Program-made: the position numbers and the translations under genes
Shown here: piece by piece, positions 52,926 through 62,877 of the stretch
Numbering within the stretch: the first letter of the stretch is position 1
How the letters are laid out: each line of letters starts with the position of its first letter
Notes under the pieces: generated by a model
What the model was told of the DNA's origin: nothing
Database searches by the model: none
Seen by the model: only the letters and a program-made list of their open reading frames with translations
Source: an uncultured Agathobacter sp.
Lineage (GTDB): Bacteria > Bacillota > Clostridia > Lachnospirales > Lachnospiraceae
Assembly (NCBI GenBank): GCA_934359755.1
Contig: CAKRLV010000002.1
Span: 62,001-126,000, forward strand
Reading direction: 5' to 3'
DNA: 64,000 nucleotides

Positions 52926-54419
52926 CTATTGCACTGACAAATATGAGTAGCCAATAAGACTTTCATCAACCTCTCTGGCAACCTCACGTCCCTCTCTGAT
53001 TGCCCAGACAACAAGAGACTGTCCTCTTCTATTATCGCCTGCAACATACACATTCTGTACAGAAGTTGCATAGTGGCCTTCCTCAGTTGCGACATTGCTT
53101 CGCTCTGTCATATTTACGCCAAATGCCTTTGCGACATAATCCTCTGTTCCAAGGAAACCTGCTGCAATTAGGACAAGTTCTGCTGGAATCTTCTTCTCGC
53201 TGCCCTCAACCGGCACCATGTTAAATCTTCCAGTTTTCTCATCTTTTTTGCTTTCAAGGCTGACAATTGTTATCTCCTTAAGCTTTCCGGCTTTGTCCTT
53301 GTGGAACTCTTTGACTGTAGTCTTATAGATTCTAGGATCATTGCCAAACATAGCAATTGCCTCTTCCTGACCGTAGTCAGTCTTAAGAATCTTAGGCCAC
53401 TCTGGCCATGGATTGTTGGCAGCTCTTTCTGTTGGTGGGCAAGGCATCATCTCAAGCTGTGTCACTGACTTAGCTCCCTGTCTTATGGCTGTACCCACAC
53501 AGTCATTTCCAGTATCTCCACCACCGATAATAACTACATTTTTGCCCTTGGCAGATACAAATTTGCCATCCTTAAGTCCTGAATTAAGAAGGCTCTTAGT
53601 ATTCTGTGTAAGGTAATCAACTGCAAAATAAATACCGTCCGCATCTCTTCCCGGTGCTTTGATATCACGAGGCTTTTTAGCTCCACAGCAAAGAATAACT
53701 CTGTCATATTCTTTGTATAATTTAGAAGGCTTGATATCAACACCTACATTACATCCTGTGACAAAATTAATTCCTTCTGCCTTCATGACCTCAATCTTAC
53801 GGTCAATAACTTTCTTGTCAAGCTTCATATTCGGTATACCATACATAAGAAGTCCGCCAAGTCTGTCTTCTCTCTCATATACAGTTACCTCATGACCTCT
53901 CTGGTTAAGCTGGTCTGCTGCTGCAAGACCTGATGGTCCTGAACCAATGACAGCTACCTTCTTGCCTGTACGAACCTTTGGTGGATTTGGAACTGCATAT
54001 CCTTTTTCATATGCAGTCTCAATAATCCCATGCTCGTTATCTCTAACTGATACCGGTTTTCCCCAATGTCCGCATGTGCATGCTTTCTCGCAAAGCGCTG
54101 GACAAACTCTTGATGTAAATTCAGGGAAATTGTTTGTCTTATGCAGTCTGTTATATGCCTGCTCCCAATTTCCTGAATATACAAGGTCATTCCACTCTGG
54201 TACCAGATTGTGAAGTGGACAACCTGATGTCATCCCTGCAATTGTCATTCCTGCCTGGCAAAATGGTACTCCACAATCCATACATCTTGCTGCCTGCTTC
54301 TGCTGATCTTCTCTCGAAAGGAAGACATGGAACTCATCAAAATTCTTGATACGTTCCTTTGGTTCTACCGAACGTGCCTCACATCTTTCATATTCCATAA
54401 ATCCTGTTGGCTTTCCCAT
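52926..54419 (-). CDS. gltD: Glutamate synthase small subunit
   Basis: The 497-residue protein has an N-terminal Fe-S region with CMDCGVPFCQAG and CGHWGKPVSVRD, then FAD-binding VAVIGSGPSGLAAADQL and NADPH-binding VVIIGGGDTGNDCVGTA, ending with VYVAGDNRRGQSLVVWAI. It passes electrons from NADPH to the large subunit, which makes two glutamates from glutamine and 2-oxoglutarate. It follows gltB by 14 bases. Confidence 0.97.
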   Translation of the reverse strand: MGKPTGFMEYERCEARSVEPKERIKNFDEFHVFLSREDQQKQAARCMDCGVPFCQAGMTIAGMTSGCPLHNLVPEWNDLVYSGNWEQAYNRLHKTNNFPEFTSRVCPALCEKACTCGHWGKPVSVRDNEHGIIETAYEKGYAVPNPPKVRTGKKVAVIGSGPSGLAAADQLNQRGHEVTVYEREDRLGGLLMYGIPNMKLDKKVIDRKIEVMKAEGINFVTGCNVGVDIKPSKLYKEYDRVILCCGAKKPRDIKAPGRDADGIYFAVDYLTQNTKSLLNSGLKDGKFVSAKGKNVVIIGGGDTGNDCVGTAIRQGAKSVTQLEMMPCPPTERAANNPWPEWPKILKTDYGQEEAIAMFGNDPRIYKTTVKEFHKDKAGKLKEITIVSLESKKDEKTGRFNMVPVEGSEKKIPAELVLIAAGFLGTEDYVAKAFGVNMTERSNVATEEGHYATSVQNVYVAGDNRRGQSLVVWAIREGREVAREVDESLIGYSYLSVQ

Positions 54420-54433
54420 CTCTTCTTCCCTCC

Positions 54434-57400
54434 TTACGCTCTTGTACTAGCATAAAATGCTTCTATCTGTGCCTGCTCTGCGTTGAGTCCTTTTTCTTCC
54501 ATCTGAACTATAGCCATCTGCATACGGTTATAATCGTATGGAATTACCTTCTTGAATTTTGGAAGATAATCACTAAAATGGTCTAATATCTCCTTACCTT
54601 TTTCAGAGTTGGTAAGTGTTACATGTTCTTTAATCATATCCTTTAATTCAAGGACATCATATTTGTTTGATACTTCCTGTGTAAATACCATTGACTTGTT
54701 GGTTCTCATATAAAGGTCATTGTCCTCATCAAGAACATATGCTACACCACCACTCATACCAGCGGCGAAGTTCTTTCCAGTTTTACCTAAGATAACAACG
54801 CGTCCACCTGTCATGTATTCACATCCATGGTCTCCGACACCTTCAACTACAGCTGTCGCACCAGAGTTTCGTACACAGAATCTTTCTCCGGCAACACCAT
54901 TGATAAATGCCTTACCACTTGTCGCACCGTAAAGTGCTACGTTTCCGATAATGATGTTCTCATCCTTCTTGAATGTGACTCCTGTTGGTGGATATACTAC
55001 AAGTTTTCCACCTGAAAGTCCCTTACCAAAGTAATCATTTGAATCTCCGACAAGTTCAAGTGTAAGTCCCTTAGGAATAAATGCACCAAAACTCTGTCCG
55101 CCTGCACCATTACATTTGATAATATATGTGTCATCGTCAAGTGTATCATCATACTTCTTGGTAATTTCTGAACCAAAAATTGTTCCAAGAGAACGGTTTG
55201 TATTTGTAACCTCTACGTCAATCATTCTCTTTTGTTTCTTATCTAATGCAGAACTTAACTGCTTAAGAATCTCTTTCATATCTTTTGTTGATTCAAGTTC
55301 AAAGTCATATACCTGCTTTGGATCAAATATTACACTCTGCTTCTCATCAGCAAATGGATTATCTAAAATATTACTAAGGTCAATCTTAGATTCACGCTCA
55401 TTTAAATCATCACGAACCTTAAGGAAATCACTACGTCCTACAAGTTCATCTACTGTCTTGCAGCCAAGCTTTGCCATGTACTCTCTGAGTTCTTCTGCAA
55501 TAAATCTCATGAAGTTCTCTACATACTCTGGCTTACCTGCAAATCTCTTACGAAGCTCAGGATTCTGTGTTGCAATACCAGCTGGACATGTATCAAGGTT
55601 ACATACACGCATCATTACACATCCCATTGTTACAAGTGGAGCTGTTGCAAATCCAAATTCCTCTGCTCCAAGACATGCAGCAATTGCTACATCTTTACCA
55701 CTCATGAGCTTTCCGTCAGTCTCTATACGAACCTTATTACGAAGTCCGTTCATGATAAGAGTCTGATGTGTCTCAGCAAGGCCAAGCTCCCAAGGTAATC
55801 CTGCGTTGTGGATTGAACTGCTTGGTGCTGCACCTGTACCACCATCATATCCTGATACAAGAATTACCTGTGCACCAGCCTTTGCAACACCTGCTGCGAC
55901 TGTTCCTACACCTGCCTCTGATACAAGCTTAACTGAAATTCTTGCATCTCTGTTGGCATTCTTAAGATCAAATATAAGCTGTTCCAAATCCTCGATTGAA
56001 TAAATATCATGATGAGGTGGTGGCGAAATAAGTGATACACCTGGTGTTGAAAGTCTTGTCTTTGCAATCCATGGATATACTTTCTTTCCTGGAAGATGTC
56101 CACCTTCACCAGGCTTTGCGCCCTGTGCCATCTTAATCTGGATTTCCTGTGCACTTGTAAGGTAACGGCTTGTAACACCAAAACGTCCTGATGCTACCTG
56201 CTTGATTGCAGAACAGCGGTTCTTTCCGTCTGGACCAACTACAAGTCTGTCCTTATCCTCTCCACCTTCACCAGTGTTTGACTTACCATGAAGATTGTTC
56301 ATGGCAATCGCAAGTGTCTCATGTGCCTCTTTTGAAATAGAACCATATGACATAGCACCTGTTTTAAATCTTGTGACGATAGAATCAACACTCTCAACTT
56401 CCTCAAGAGCAATACCCTTTTTAGGGAAATTGAAATCCATAAGACCTCTGATATTTGTGGTCTTTTCTTCCTCATCAACTAAAGCAGTATACTGCTTGAA
56501 CATCTCATAGTCGCCTCTTTGGGTAGACTGCTGTAAAAGATGGATAGTTGCTGGATTATATAAATGTGCATCCGCACCACTTCTCATCTTGTGACGTCCC
56601 TTGCTCTCCAATGTAAGGTCAGTAGAAAGTCCAAGTGGATCGTATGCTGCTGAATGAAGTGTGTTTACATCATTCTCAATATCCTTTATTGTAATTCCAC
56701 CGATACGGCTTACTGTATTCGTAAAATATTTGTCAATTACAGACTTATCAATTCCGATTGCCTCGAAAATCTTTGAACCCTGATATGACTGGATTGTAGA
56801 AATTCCCATCTTGGCTGCAATCTTTACGATACCGTTTATGATTGACTTATTATAATCATCTACTGCCGCATAGTAATCCTTGTCAAGCATATGCTCGTCA
56901 ACAAGCTGCTTTACTGTCTCCTGTGCAAGATATGGATTTATTGCACTTGCACCATATCCAAGAAGTGTTGCAAAGTGATGAACTTCACGAGGCTCACCTG
57001 ATTCAAGAATAAGTGAAAGCGATGTCCTTTTCTTAGTCTTTACAAGGTACTGCTGTAATGCTGATACTGCAAGGAGTGATGGAATCGCTACATGGTTCTC
57101 ATCGACACCTCTGTCTGAAAGAATAAGGATATTAGCACCCTCCCTGAACGCTCTGTCGGCCTCAATATATAGACGATCAACAGCTTTCTCAAGTGATGTA
57201 TTCTTATAATATATAATAGGAATAATCTCTACTTTAAATCCTTCTTTCTTAAGACTCTTAATCTTCATAAGGTCTGTATTTGTAAGGATTGGATTATTAA
57301 TCTTCAAAACTCTGCAGTTTTCTGGCTTTTCTTCAAGAACGTTACCAGACTCACCAATATATAAGCTTGTCGATGTAACAACTTCCTCACGAATAGAATC

Positions 57401-58987
57401 GATTGGAGGGTTTGTAACCTGTGCGAAACGCTGCTTGAAGTAGTTAAACAGTGGTTCGTTATTACCTGATAAAGCTGCAAGTGGAGTATCTGTACCCATG
57501 GCAGCTGTGCCCTCTACTCCATTTTTTGCCATTGGAAGGATTGTGTCTTTAAGAGACTCGTAAGTATAACCGAATGCTCTTTGCATTCTCTGTCTCTCTT
57601 CCTTTGTATATTCTGGCACTCTCTCATTTGGAATCTTAAGGTCTGCAAGACGGACAATATTTCTGTCGAGCCACTCACCATAAGGCTGTTTTCCTGCATA
57701 TTTTTCTTTTAACTCATCATCATCGATGATTCTTCCCGCAACTGTATCTACAAGAAGCATCTTTCCTGGACGAAGTCTGTCCTTCTTTACAATCTTGGTA
57801 GGGTCAACATCTAATACACCTACTTCTGAAGAAAGCACAAGGTAATCATCATCTGTAATATAATAACGTGATGGACGAAGACCATTTCTGTCAAGAACTG
57901 CACCCATCATATCTCCATCTGAAAAGAGGATAGATGCCGGACCATCCCATGGCTCCATCATAGTTGCATAATATTGATAGAAATCCTTCTTCTTCTGTGA
58001 CATGATTGAGTTGTTAGCCCAAGGCTCAGGAATCATAATCATTACTGCAAGAGGAAGCTCCATACCACTCATAACAAGGAACTCAAGCGCATTGTCAAGC
58101 ATTGCTGAGTCAGAACCTTCTGCATTGATAACTGGAAGAACCTTCTGGAATTCCTTCTTAAGCTTAGGCGATTCCATATTCTCCTCACGGGCAGACATCT
58201 TATCAGAGTTACCTCTTATTGTGTTAATCTCTCCGTTATGAACAATAAATCTGTTTGGATGTGCTCTCATCCAGCTTGGATTTGTATTAGTTGAGAATCT
58301 TGAATGAACTGTAGCAATCGCAGATTCATAATCAGGATCCTGTAAATCTGAGAAAAACTGTCTAAGCTGCTCAACAAGGAACATTCCCTTATATACGATT
58401 GTTCTGCTTGAAAAAGAAACCACATATGTATCATCATTTGACTGCTCAAACACACGTCTTGCTACATATAATTTCCTGTCGAAATCAAGTCCCTTTTCTA
58501 CATCAGCCGGTCTCTTGACAAAAGCCTGCATGATGCATGGCATACATGCTCTTGCCTTATCAGAAAGCTTCTCTGGCTCTGTAGGAACTACTCTCCATCC
58601 TAAGAACTCAAGTCCTTCTTTTTCAACTATAACTTCAAACATCTTCTTGGCCTGATTTGTCTTGAACTCATCATTTGGGAAGAAGAACATTCCAACTCCA
58701 TAATCTCTCTCATCACCGAGCTTAATTCCAAGAGGAGCTGTCACTTTCTTGAAGAATTTATGTGAGATCTGAAGGAGAATACCTACACCATCTCCAGTTT
58801 TTCCATCGGCATCCTTACCAGCTCTATGCTTAAGATTCTCTACAATCTTAAGAGCATTCTCTACTGTACCATGTGTCTTAATACCTTTAATGTTTACAAC
58901 AGCACCAATACCACAGTTGTCATGCTCAAATCTTGGATCATATAAACCAAGTGGTTTTGCTGTACTTTCATTCCAGTTCTCTTTCAT
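54434..58987 (-). CDS. gltB: Glutamate synthase large subunit
   Basis: The 1517-residue protein is full length. A short propeptide ends before the catalytic Cys of HDNCGIGAVVNIKG; then come the glutaminase domain (to about 420), a central domain, the FMN-binding synthase domain (about 800-1200) with ISPPPHHDIYSIEDL and VSGYDGGTGAAPSSSI, the 3Fe-4S Cys cluster CVMMRVCNLDTCPAGIATQ, and the C-terminal beta-helix domain (GxxGEGGED and GGxVVILGKTGxNFAAGMSGG). The transcript includes gltD. A 9-bp dyad upstream may be an operator. Confidence 0.98.
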   Translation of the reverse strand: MKENWNESTAKPLGLYDPRFEHDNCGIGAVVNIKGIKTHGTVENALKIVENLKHRAGKDADGKTGDGVGILLQISHKFFKKVTAPLGIKLGDERDYGVGMFFFPNDEFKTNQAKKMFEVIVEKEGLEFLGWRVVPTEPEKLSDKARACMPCIMQAFVKRPADVEKGLDFDRKLYVARRVFEQSNDDTYVVSFSSRTIVYKGMFLVEQLRQFFSDLQDPDYESAIATVHSRFSTNTNPSWMRAHPNRFIVHNGEINTIRGNSDKMSAREENMESPKLKKEFQKVLPVINAEGSDSAMLDNALEFLVMSGMELPLAVMIMIPEPWANNSIMSQKKKDFYQYYATMMEPWDGPASILFSDGDMMGAVLDRNGLRPSRYYITDDDYLVLSSEVGVLDVDPTKIVKKDRLRPGKMLLVDTVAGRIIDDDELKEKYAGKQPYGEWLDRNIVRLADLKIPNERVPEYTKEERQRMQRAFGYTYESLKDTILPMAKNGVEGTAAMGTDTPLAALSGNNEPLFNYFKQRFAQVTNPPIDSIREEVVTSTSLYIGESGNVLEEKPENCRVLKINNPILTNTDLMKIKSLKKEGFKVEIIPIIYYKNTSLEKAVDRLYIEADRAFREGANILILSDRGVDENHVAIPSLLAVSALQQYLVKTKKRTSLSLILESGEPREVHHFATLLGYGASAINPYLAQETVKQLVDEHMLDKDYYAAVDDYNKSIINGIVKIAAKMGISTIQSYQGSKIFEAIGIDKSVIDKYFTNTVSRIGGITIKDIENDVNTLHSAAYDPLGLSTDLTLESKGRHKMRSGADAHLYNPATIHLLQQSTQRGDYEMFKQYTALVDEEEKTTNIRGLMDFNFPKKGIALEEVESVDSIVTRFKTGAMSYGSISKEAHETLAIAMNNLHGKSNTGEGGEDKDRLVVGPDGKNRCSAIKQVASGRFGVTSRYLTSAQEIQIKMAQGAKPGEGGHLPGKKVYPWIAKTRLSTPGVSLISPPPHHDIYSIEDLEQLIFDLKNANRDARISVKLVSEAGVGTVAAGVAKAGAQVILVSGYDGGTGAAPSSSIHNAGLPWELGLAETHQTLIMNGLRNKVRIETDGKLMSGKDVAIAACLGAEEFGFATAPLVTMGCVMMRVCNLDTCPAGIATQNPELRKRFAGKPEYVENFMRFIAEELREYMAKLGCKTVDELVGRSDFLKVRDDLNERESKIDLSNILDNPFADEKQSVIFDPKQVYDFELESTKDMKEILKQLSSALDKKQKRMIDVEVTNTNRSLGTIFGSEITKKYDDTLDDDTYIIKCNGAGGQSFGAFIPKGLTLELVGDSNDYFGKGLSGGKLVVYPPTGVTFKKDENIIIGNVALYGATSGKAFINGVAGERFCVRNSGATAVVEGVGDHGCEYMTGGRVVILGKTGKNFAAGMSGGVAYVLDEDNDLYMRTNKSMVFTQEVSNKYDVLELKDMIKEHVTLTNSEKGKEILDHFSDYLPKFKKVIPYDYNRMQMAIVQMEEKGLNAEQAQIEAFYASTRA

Positions 58988-59074
58988 AATACTTCGCCCT
59001 TTCGTGTAAAATCATTTTAACTTGATTTAAATTTTACAACTAAAAAAAGCCCGTGTAAACAGGAAATTTCTTCA

Positions 59075-59099
59075 AGTTGTCAGATAGTTTGACAACTTA
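59075..59099. promoter_or_regulatory. 9-bp dyad upstream of gltB, possible operator
   Basis: AAGTTGTCA, 7 bases, TGACAACTT: a perfect inverted repeat about 90 bases before the gltB start. The size and spacing fit a dimeric repressor or activator site. The gap 58988-59326 holds this dyad, the hairpin at 59165 and no gene. Confidence 0.55.
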
Positions 59100-59164
59100 A
59101 TATAATAAAGTATCTTATCTGACTATATGGCATTTTTTCTGTATTAATAAGGCTTATAGATACA

Positions 59165-59213
59165 ATAATGCCAAGATTTAATTGAAACTTTTTTTCAAAA
59201 ACCTTGGCATTAT
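59165..59213. repeat. Hairpin ATAATGCCAAG/CTTGGCATTAT
   Basis: A perfect 11-base stem has a 27-base AT-rich loop containing a run of seven T. It lies about 115 bases past the small ORF at 59327 on the minus strand and may end that transcript, though no T-tract directly follows the stem. Confidence 0.5.
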
Positions 59214-59326
59214 ATGTGGTATTATTAAATTGTGTCTAAGTTGTGTATCATCTAATCACTATTTTCATTAGTGATATATCAGAAATTTTTATAATTATAT
59301 TCTTGTAAATACAGATTATTTAAACT

Positions 59327-59497
59327 CTACTTCTGAACATTATTCTTCAAAATCAAAGGTGTCATCTTACCCATAAGTGTATCTGCAATACGTCTGTTTT
59401 TTTCATCAAGAATTTTTTTCTTCTGTTCGCGAGCCCACTCTACAGCTTTTAGTTGATCCTCTGGACGTTCACTAAGTATTACATGTTCTTCTATCAT
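59327..59497 (-). CDS. Short conserved-looking protein downstream of the JAMM pseudogene
   Basis: This 56-residue protein starts MIEEHVILSERPEDQLKAVE and ends LILKNNVQK. A GGGGGTG ribosome site lies 5 bases before the ATG. It is charged and helical, with no membrane segment. It starts 13 bases after the JAMM-domain gene, so the two were one transcript. It may be a partner or antidote of that protein; this is inference from position only. Confidence 0.6.
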   Translation of the reverse strand: MIEEHVILSERPEDQLKAVEWAREQKKKILDEKNRRIADTLMGKMTPLILKNNVQK

Positions 59498-59509
59498 AGT
59501 ATGCACCCC

Positions 59510-60038
59510 CTATCTATTCTCATAGTTTATACCTACATTATAGCAGTTTTTCAAGAAATAGTCTGCTGCATCCTGTAAATCTCTTATATTTTTCGCTTTA
59601 TTATTCAAGTCTATTGCTTCATTAAGTAAAACTACCGCTTTCTCAAAATTATATTTGTGATTCTTTACCAAATAAGATATATTGCCAAGATTTGTAACAA
59701 CAACCATCAATTTTACTGTTTCATATTTCAGCAAAAACTGTATATCTGACAAAGAAAAAGCTGACAAAGATGGATGATTATGCAATTCCAAGATAACGTT
59801 CTCCTTTTTCAATCAATTGAGAACTTTCAAGACTATATGTCACTGCAACTTCATTAGAATCATTTTCCTCTTTTGAAATCTGCAGAATTTGTCTTGCCAA
59901 TTCTCTTAAATTGTCATATTCTGTTTCTGGTATTTCTTTATATCTAACACGCGGAACCTTATTAATTGCTTCGTCCGTAATCATAATCTTATGATTGCGT
60001 TTCTTTGCCATTTTAAGATTATTTAAGTTATTACACAT
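59510..60038 (-). pseudogene. JAMM/MPN-domain protein broken by a 1-base frameshift
   Basis: Two overlapping frames cover one protein. The first (ATG near 60038) reads to AVTYSLESSQLIEKGE and then soon stops at 59778; the second, offset by one base, continues with ENVILELHNHPSLSAFSLSD. That segment is the H-x-H-P-x(6)-S-x-x-D metal site of JAMM proteases. The shift falls at a run of five A (about 59807-59811); four A would give a continuous frame of about 176 residues. Similar JAMM tails are seen on phage-head and toxin-like proteins of Lachnospiraceae. A sequencing error or programmed slippage is possible. Confidence 0.65.
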
Positions 60039-60174
60039 TTTTATGCCATTTCCCTTTCTACAAAAAAATATATAATCACATATCATTTATAACAAGGATA
60101 AACATACTACTTACACATACATTTTTACCCTTGCTATAAATCAATTTAACGTTCAGTATTAATTACTAATTTCA

Positions 60175-61014
60175 TTATCCCTCAACATGTCTTACTATAT
60201 ATGAACAGCCTGCAATTCCGGCAAGTAAAATTACTATAGATACCACCCACGCAAGTACACTTCCGTCACATATTCCATCAAGCATATGATATTCCGTTCG
60301 AAGCACCGCGAAAACATTAGAACAGATATGCGCTATGATAGCGCCCCATACACTTCCCGATGCATCAACGAAAACTGCAAGCATTATTCCAATTAAAAAC
60401 GCATAAATAAACTGGACAACATTAAAATGTATCACTCCAAACAATAACGCTGAAACAATCACCGCCTGCTTCGCTGACATCATCTTCTTTAATTTGTCAT
60501 AAATTATGCCTCTGAATACCAGTTCTTCCAATATTGGCGTAAGAATACCCACACCTATTATTTCAATTGCTGCAGTACTGCCATAAAAGCCCGCTGTGGC
60601 ATCCTTATATCCCTGCGACATATCAACAAGCGGTGACATATTAATAACATTATTGAGTCCGAGGCTTATGCATAGAATCGTGGGAATTATCGCGATATAT
60701 ATATTCTTCCTCTCAGATATCTTTACTTTCTCATGGTACTGTATTCTGTAAAAACTAAAATACATCACAGGCAGGGTAATTACCGTAGCAAGAGTCTGGC
60801 AATACATATATTTTGAATTGTCTTCACCAAATATAATTGTTGCACCAGTATATGCAAGCGTAAGCACTCCATAATACATCAAAAACGGATATGCAATATC
60901 CCATATATAAAAAAACATATTATTCTTCCTGTTAATGTTATTACTGGTATTATTGCTATTATTGCTATTATTGGTATTGTTTTTATTACTGTTGTTATTA
61001 CTGCTCACTCTCAA
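60175..61014 (-). CDS. CPBP family intramembrane metalloprotease
   Basis: The protein has up to 279 residues. The Abi/CPBP motifs are PILEELVFRGIIYDKL (EExxxR), FGVIHF (FxxxH) and IIAHICSNVF (HxxxN/B-type), within about seven or eight spans. Members act in prenyl-protein-like cleavage, bacteriocin immunity or membrane signalling. The start is unclear: a TTG at 61014 overlaps the previous gene and adds an Asn-rich stretch encoded by an AAT/AAC triplet repeat, whereas an ATG at 60918 (AGGAAG 6 bases before) gives a 247-residue protein that begins at the first span. The latter looks more likely. Confidence 0.82.
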   Translation of the reverse strand: MRVSSNNNSNKNNTNNSNNSNNTSNNINRKNNMFFYIWDIAYPFLMYYGVLTLAYTGATIIFGEDNSKYMYCQTLATVITLPVMYFSFYRIQYHEKVKISERKNIYIAIIPTILCISLGLNNVINMSPLVDMSQGYKDATAGFYGSTAAIEIIGVGILTPILEELVFRGIIYDKLKKMMSAKQAVIVSALLFGVIHFNVVQFIYAFLIGIMLAVFVDASGSVWGAIIAHICSNVFAVLRTEYHMLDGICDGSVLAWVVSIVILLAGIAGCSYIVRHVEG

Positions 61015-61663
61015 AACACCTCTCTATCATGTCTGGAAGTTCTGCCATACTGTCACAGATTCCTACCGCACCGGCATCAAGCATCTGTCTTGTATCTCCA
61101 AAACCATAGCTTACACACAGACAAGGCATTCCAACTTTATCAGCTCCATCAACATCAAACATAGTATCACCAATCAGGCACATCTCATCTACTCTCAAAT
61201 CACTCCATCTGCGGAATACTTCATGCAACACCTGTTCCTTGGTGTCAATCTTTCCATCAAGAGTCGCACCAACCACATCATCAAATAAATCAATTATTCC
61301 GAAATGTTCAAGAATTCTCCTGCACGATACCTCTGGCTTAGACGATGCCATTCCAATACGATAGCCTCTTTGCTTTAAAACTTCTATACATTCCCTGACT
61401 CCGTCATACAGACTGCATTCGTATATTCCTGTCGGATGATATCTCTGTCTGTAAGTGTCAACAGCGACTCTTGCATCTTCCTGTGAAAAACCATAATATT
61501 TCTTAAAACTTTCTATAAGTGGCGGTCCTATAAACTTGCGAAGCCTGTCTGTATCTTTCTCTTCTATTCCGAATTTATCTAAAGCATACAAAACACAGTT
61601 TATTATACCTTCTGACGAATCTATAAGTGTGCCATCGAGATCAAATAATATTGCTTTAATCAT
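60998..61663 (-). CDS. HAD hydrolase, phosphoglycolate phosphatase-like
   Basis: The protein has 221 residues from the ATG after AAAGGAG. Motif I is ILFDLDGTLIDSSEG, a C1 helical cap follows, motif II is GMASSKPE, and motifs III/IV are in MCLIGDTMFDVDGADKVGMPCLCVSYGFG. It resembles Gph/PpaX-type phosphatases that remove phosphate from phosphoglycolate or pyrophosphate. It overlaps or abuts the CPBP protease gene. Confidence 0.88.
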   Translation of the reverse strand: MIKAILFDLDGTLIDSSEGIINCVLYALDKFGIEEKDTDRLRKFIGPPLIESFKKYYGFSQEDARVAVDTYRQRYHPTGIYECSLYDGVRECIEVLKQRGYRIGMASSKPEVSCRRILEHFGIIDLFDDVVGATLDGKIDTKEQVLHEVFRRWSDLRVDEMCLIGDTMFDVDGADKVGMPCLCVSYGFGDTRQMLDAGAVGICDSMAELPDMIERCFESEQ

Positions 61664-61865
61664 AAATGCTCCTTTGTAATCTAGTATTATCCTCAATATA
61701 TTATAATATGGCGCCACCACAAGTCAAACCTTAAACTATAATTAATTCTGCTGTCAAATATGGATTTTATATGTCAAATATAGTAAAATATTAAATTGTG
61801 TAACATTATATTTTACAATTTATTATGTAACTATATCAGTTACCAAAAGCGAGGAGAAGTAGATT

Positions 61866-62654
61866 ATGAAAAGAATGAAACAAATCACACTTTCATTTCT
61901 GTTAGTATTTTCTATGCTGTTTGCGCTTGCAATTCCACAGACGAATGCACAGGCCGCAGTAAAAAGCTACATAACAGAGAAAAATTTCAAAGGATTATAC
62001 TATCCACAGGGTAATTCTGCCGATTCGACTTATGAACTGCGAATCAACAGTATTTCCAAAGGAACTGTAACATTCGAAGTCGATAGAACCAATCCATCGA
62101 ATGCAACTTCAACCGATGTTGTCAAAGCTAAAATCAAAGGCGATACTGCCAAGTTCAAATTTGTTGATATTATGGATTTACCTGGATACGGAACTATCCA
62201 GTTCAAGAAGAACAAAGAGGTAATTGTATCACTTACCAACAACATGAATTTCACCATGGAAAAGGTTCACTTCAAGAAGCAGGACAACAGAAACACTGTC
62301 TACATGGTGATGGCATCACAGATTTCAAGATTTGAAAAAAGAAACAACAAATTAAACATCAAATACAAATACGGTATTTCAAGCTGCTCTTACAGCACCG
62401 TTAAAAATATGCAGATATCCGACTATGAGTCATATTTTTTTGAGGGAAATAAATCAAGTATGTCATTTACTATCGGTTCAAAATGCAAATGGGTCAACTT
62501 AGATTTCTTCGACACCCTCTCTGCACCAAGTATAGGTTCAGTTTCTTATAATTCTATCAAAAAGGATATAAAGAATTTCAGCGGCGATGACTATCCGATT
62601 TTTATATACACCAAAGGTACTACCGTTTACAAAGTGGCTGTATCATACCCATAA
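61866..62654 (+). CDS. Secreted protein of unknown function
   Basis: The 262-residue protein has a clear signal peptide (basic KRMKQ, hydrophobic 7-26, cleavage near AQAA) and a GAGGAG ribosome site. The mature part is beta-rich with many Asn, Ser and Lys and no recognisable catalytic motif or anchor. Upstream (61721-61865) is AT-rich with a doubled TGTCAAATAT motif. No family recognised; isolated gene between a phosphatase and folC. Confidence 0.7.
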   Translation: MKRMKQITLSFLLVFSMLFALAIPQTNAQAAVKSYITEKNFKGLYYPQGNSADSTYELRINSISKGTVTFEVDRTNPSNATSTDVVKAKIKGDTAKFKFVDIMDLPGYGTIQFKKNKEVIVSLTNNMNFTMEKVHFKKQDNRNTVYMVMASQISRFEKRNNKLNIKYKYGISSCSYSTVKNMQISDYESYFFEGNKSSMSFTIGSKCKWVNLDFFDTLSAPSIGSVSYNSIKKDIKNFSGDDYPIFIYTKGTTVYKVAVSYP

Positions 62655-62727
62655 ATCTTAAGTACCTGCATGTATTTGCAGCTATTTAATAATATGACAA
62701 TTGCTTAACACTCATATAATGTTACAC

Positions 62728-62869
62728 GCATCTTTTCAATATGATAATTTTATTATATATGATAAGCCAATCTTTCTTATATGATAATTCTATTATATTG
62801 AATAAGCTAATCTTTCCTATAGGATAATTTTGTTATATACGAATATACAATCTTTCCTATAGGATAAGA
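62728..62869. repeat. About 40-bp tandem repeat, 3.5 copies
   Basis: Units start at about 62728, 62766, 62806 and 62846, each reading near CAATCTTTCCTATAGGATAA, then an AT-rich part with TTATATA. The last copy is partial and ends next to the folC stop. Each unit includes a TCCTATAGGA palindrome or a decayed form of it. Confidence 0.8.
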
Positions 62870-62877
62870 AAAAAATT

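Noticed and set aside
60935..61288. Leu-rich 117-codon plus-strand frame
   Set aside because: It is the antisense of the Asn triplet repeat (giving poly-Leu) and of the phosphatase gene.
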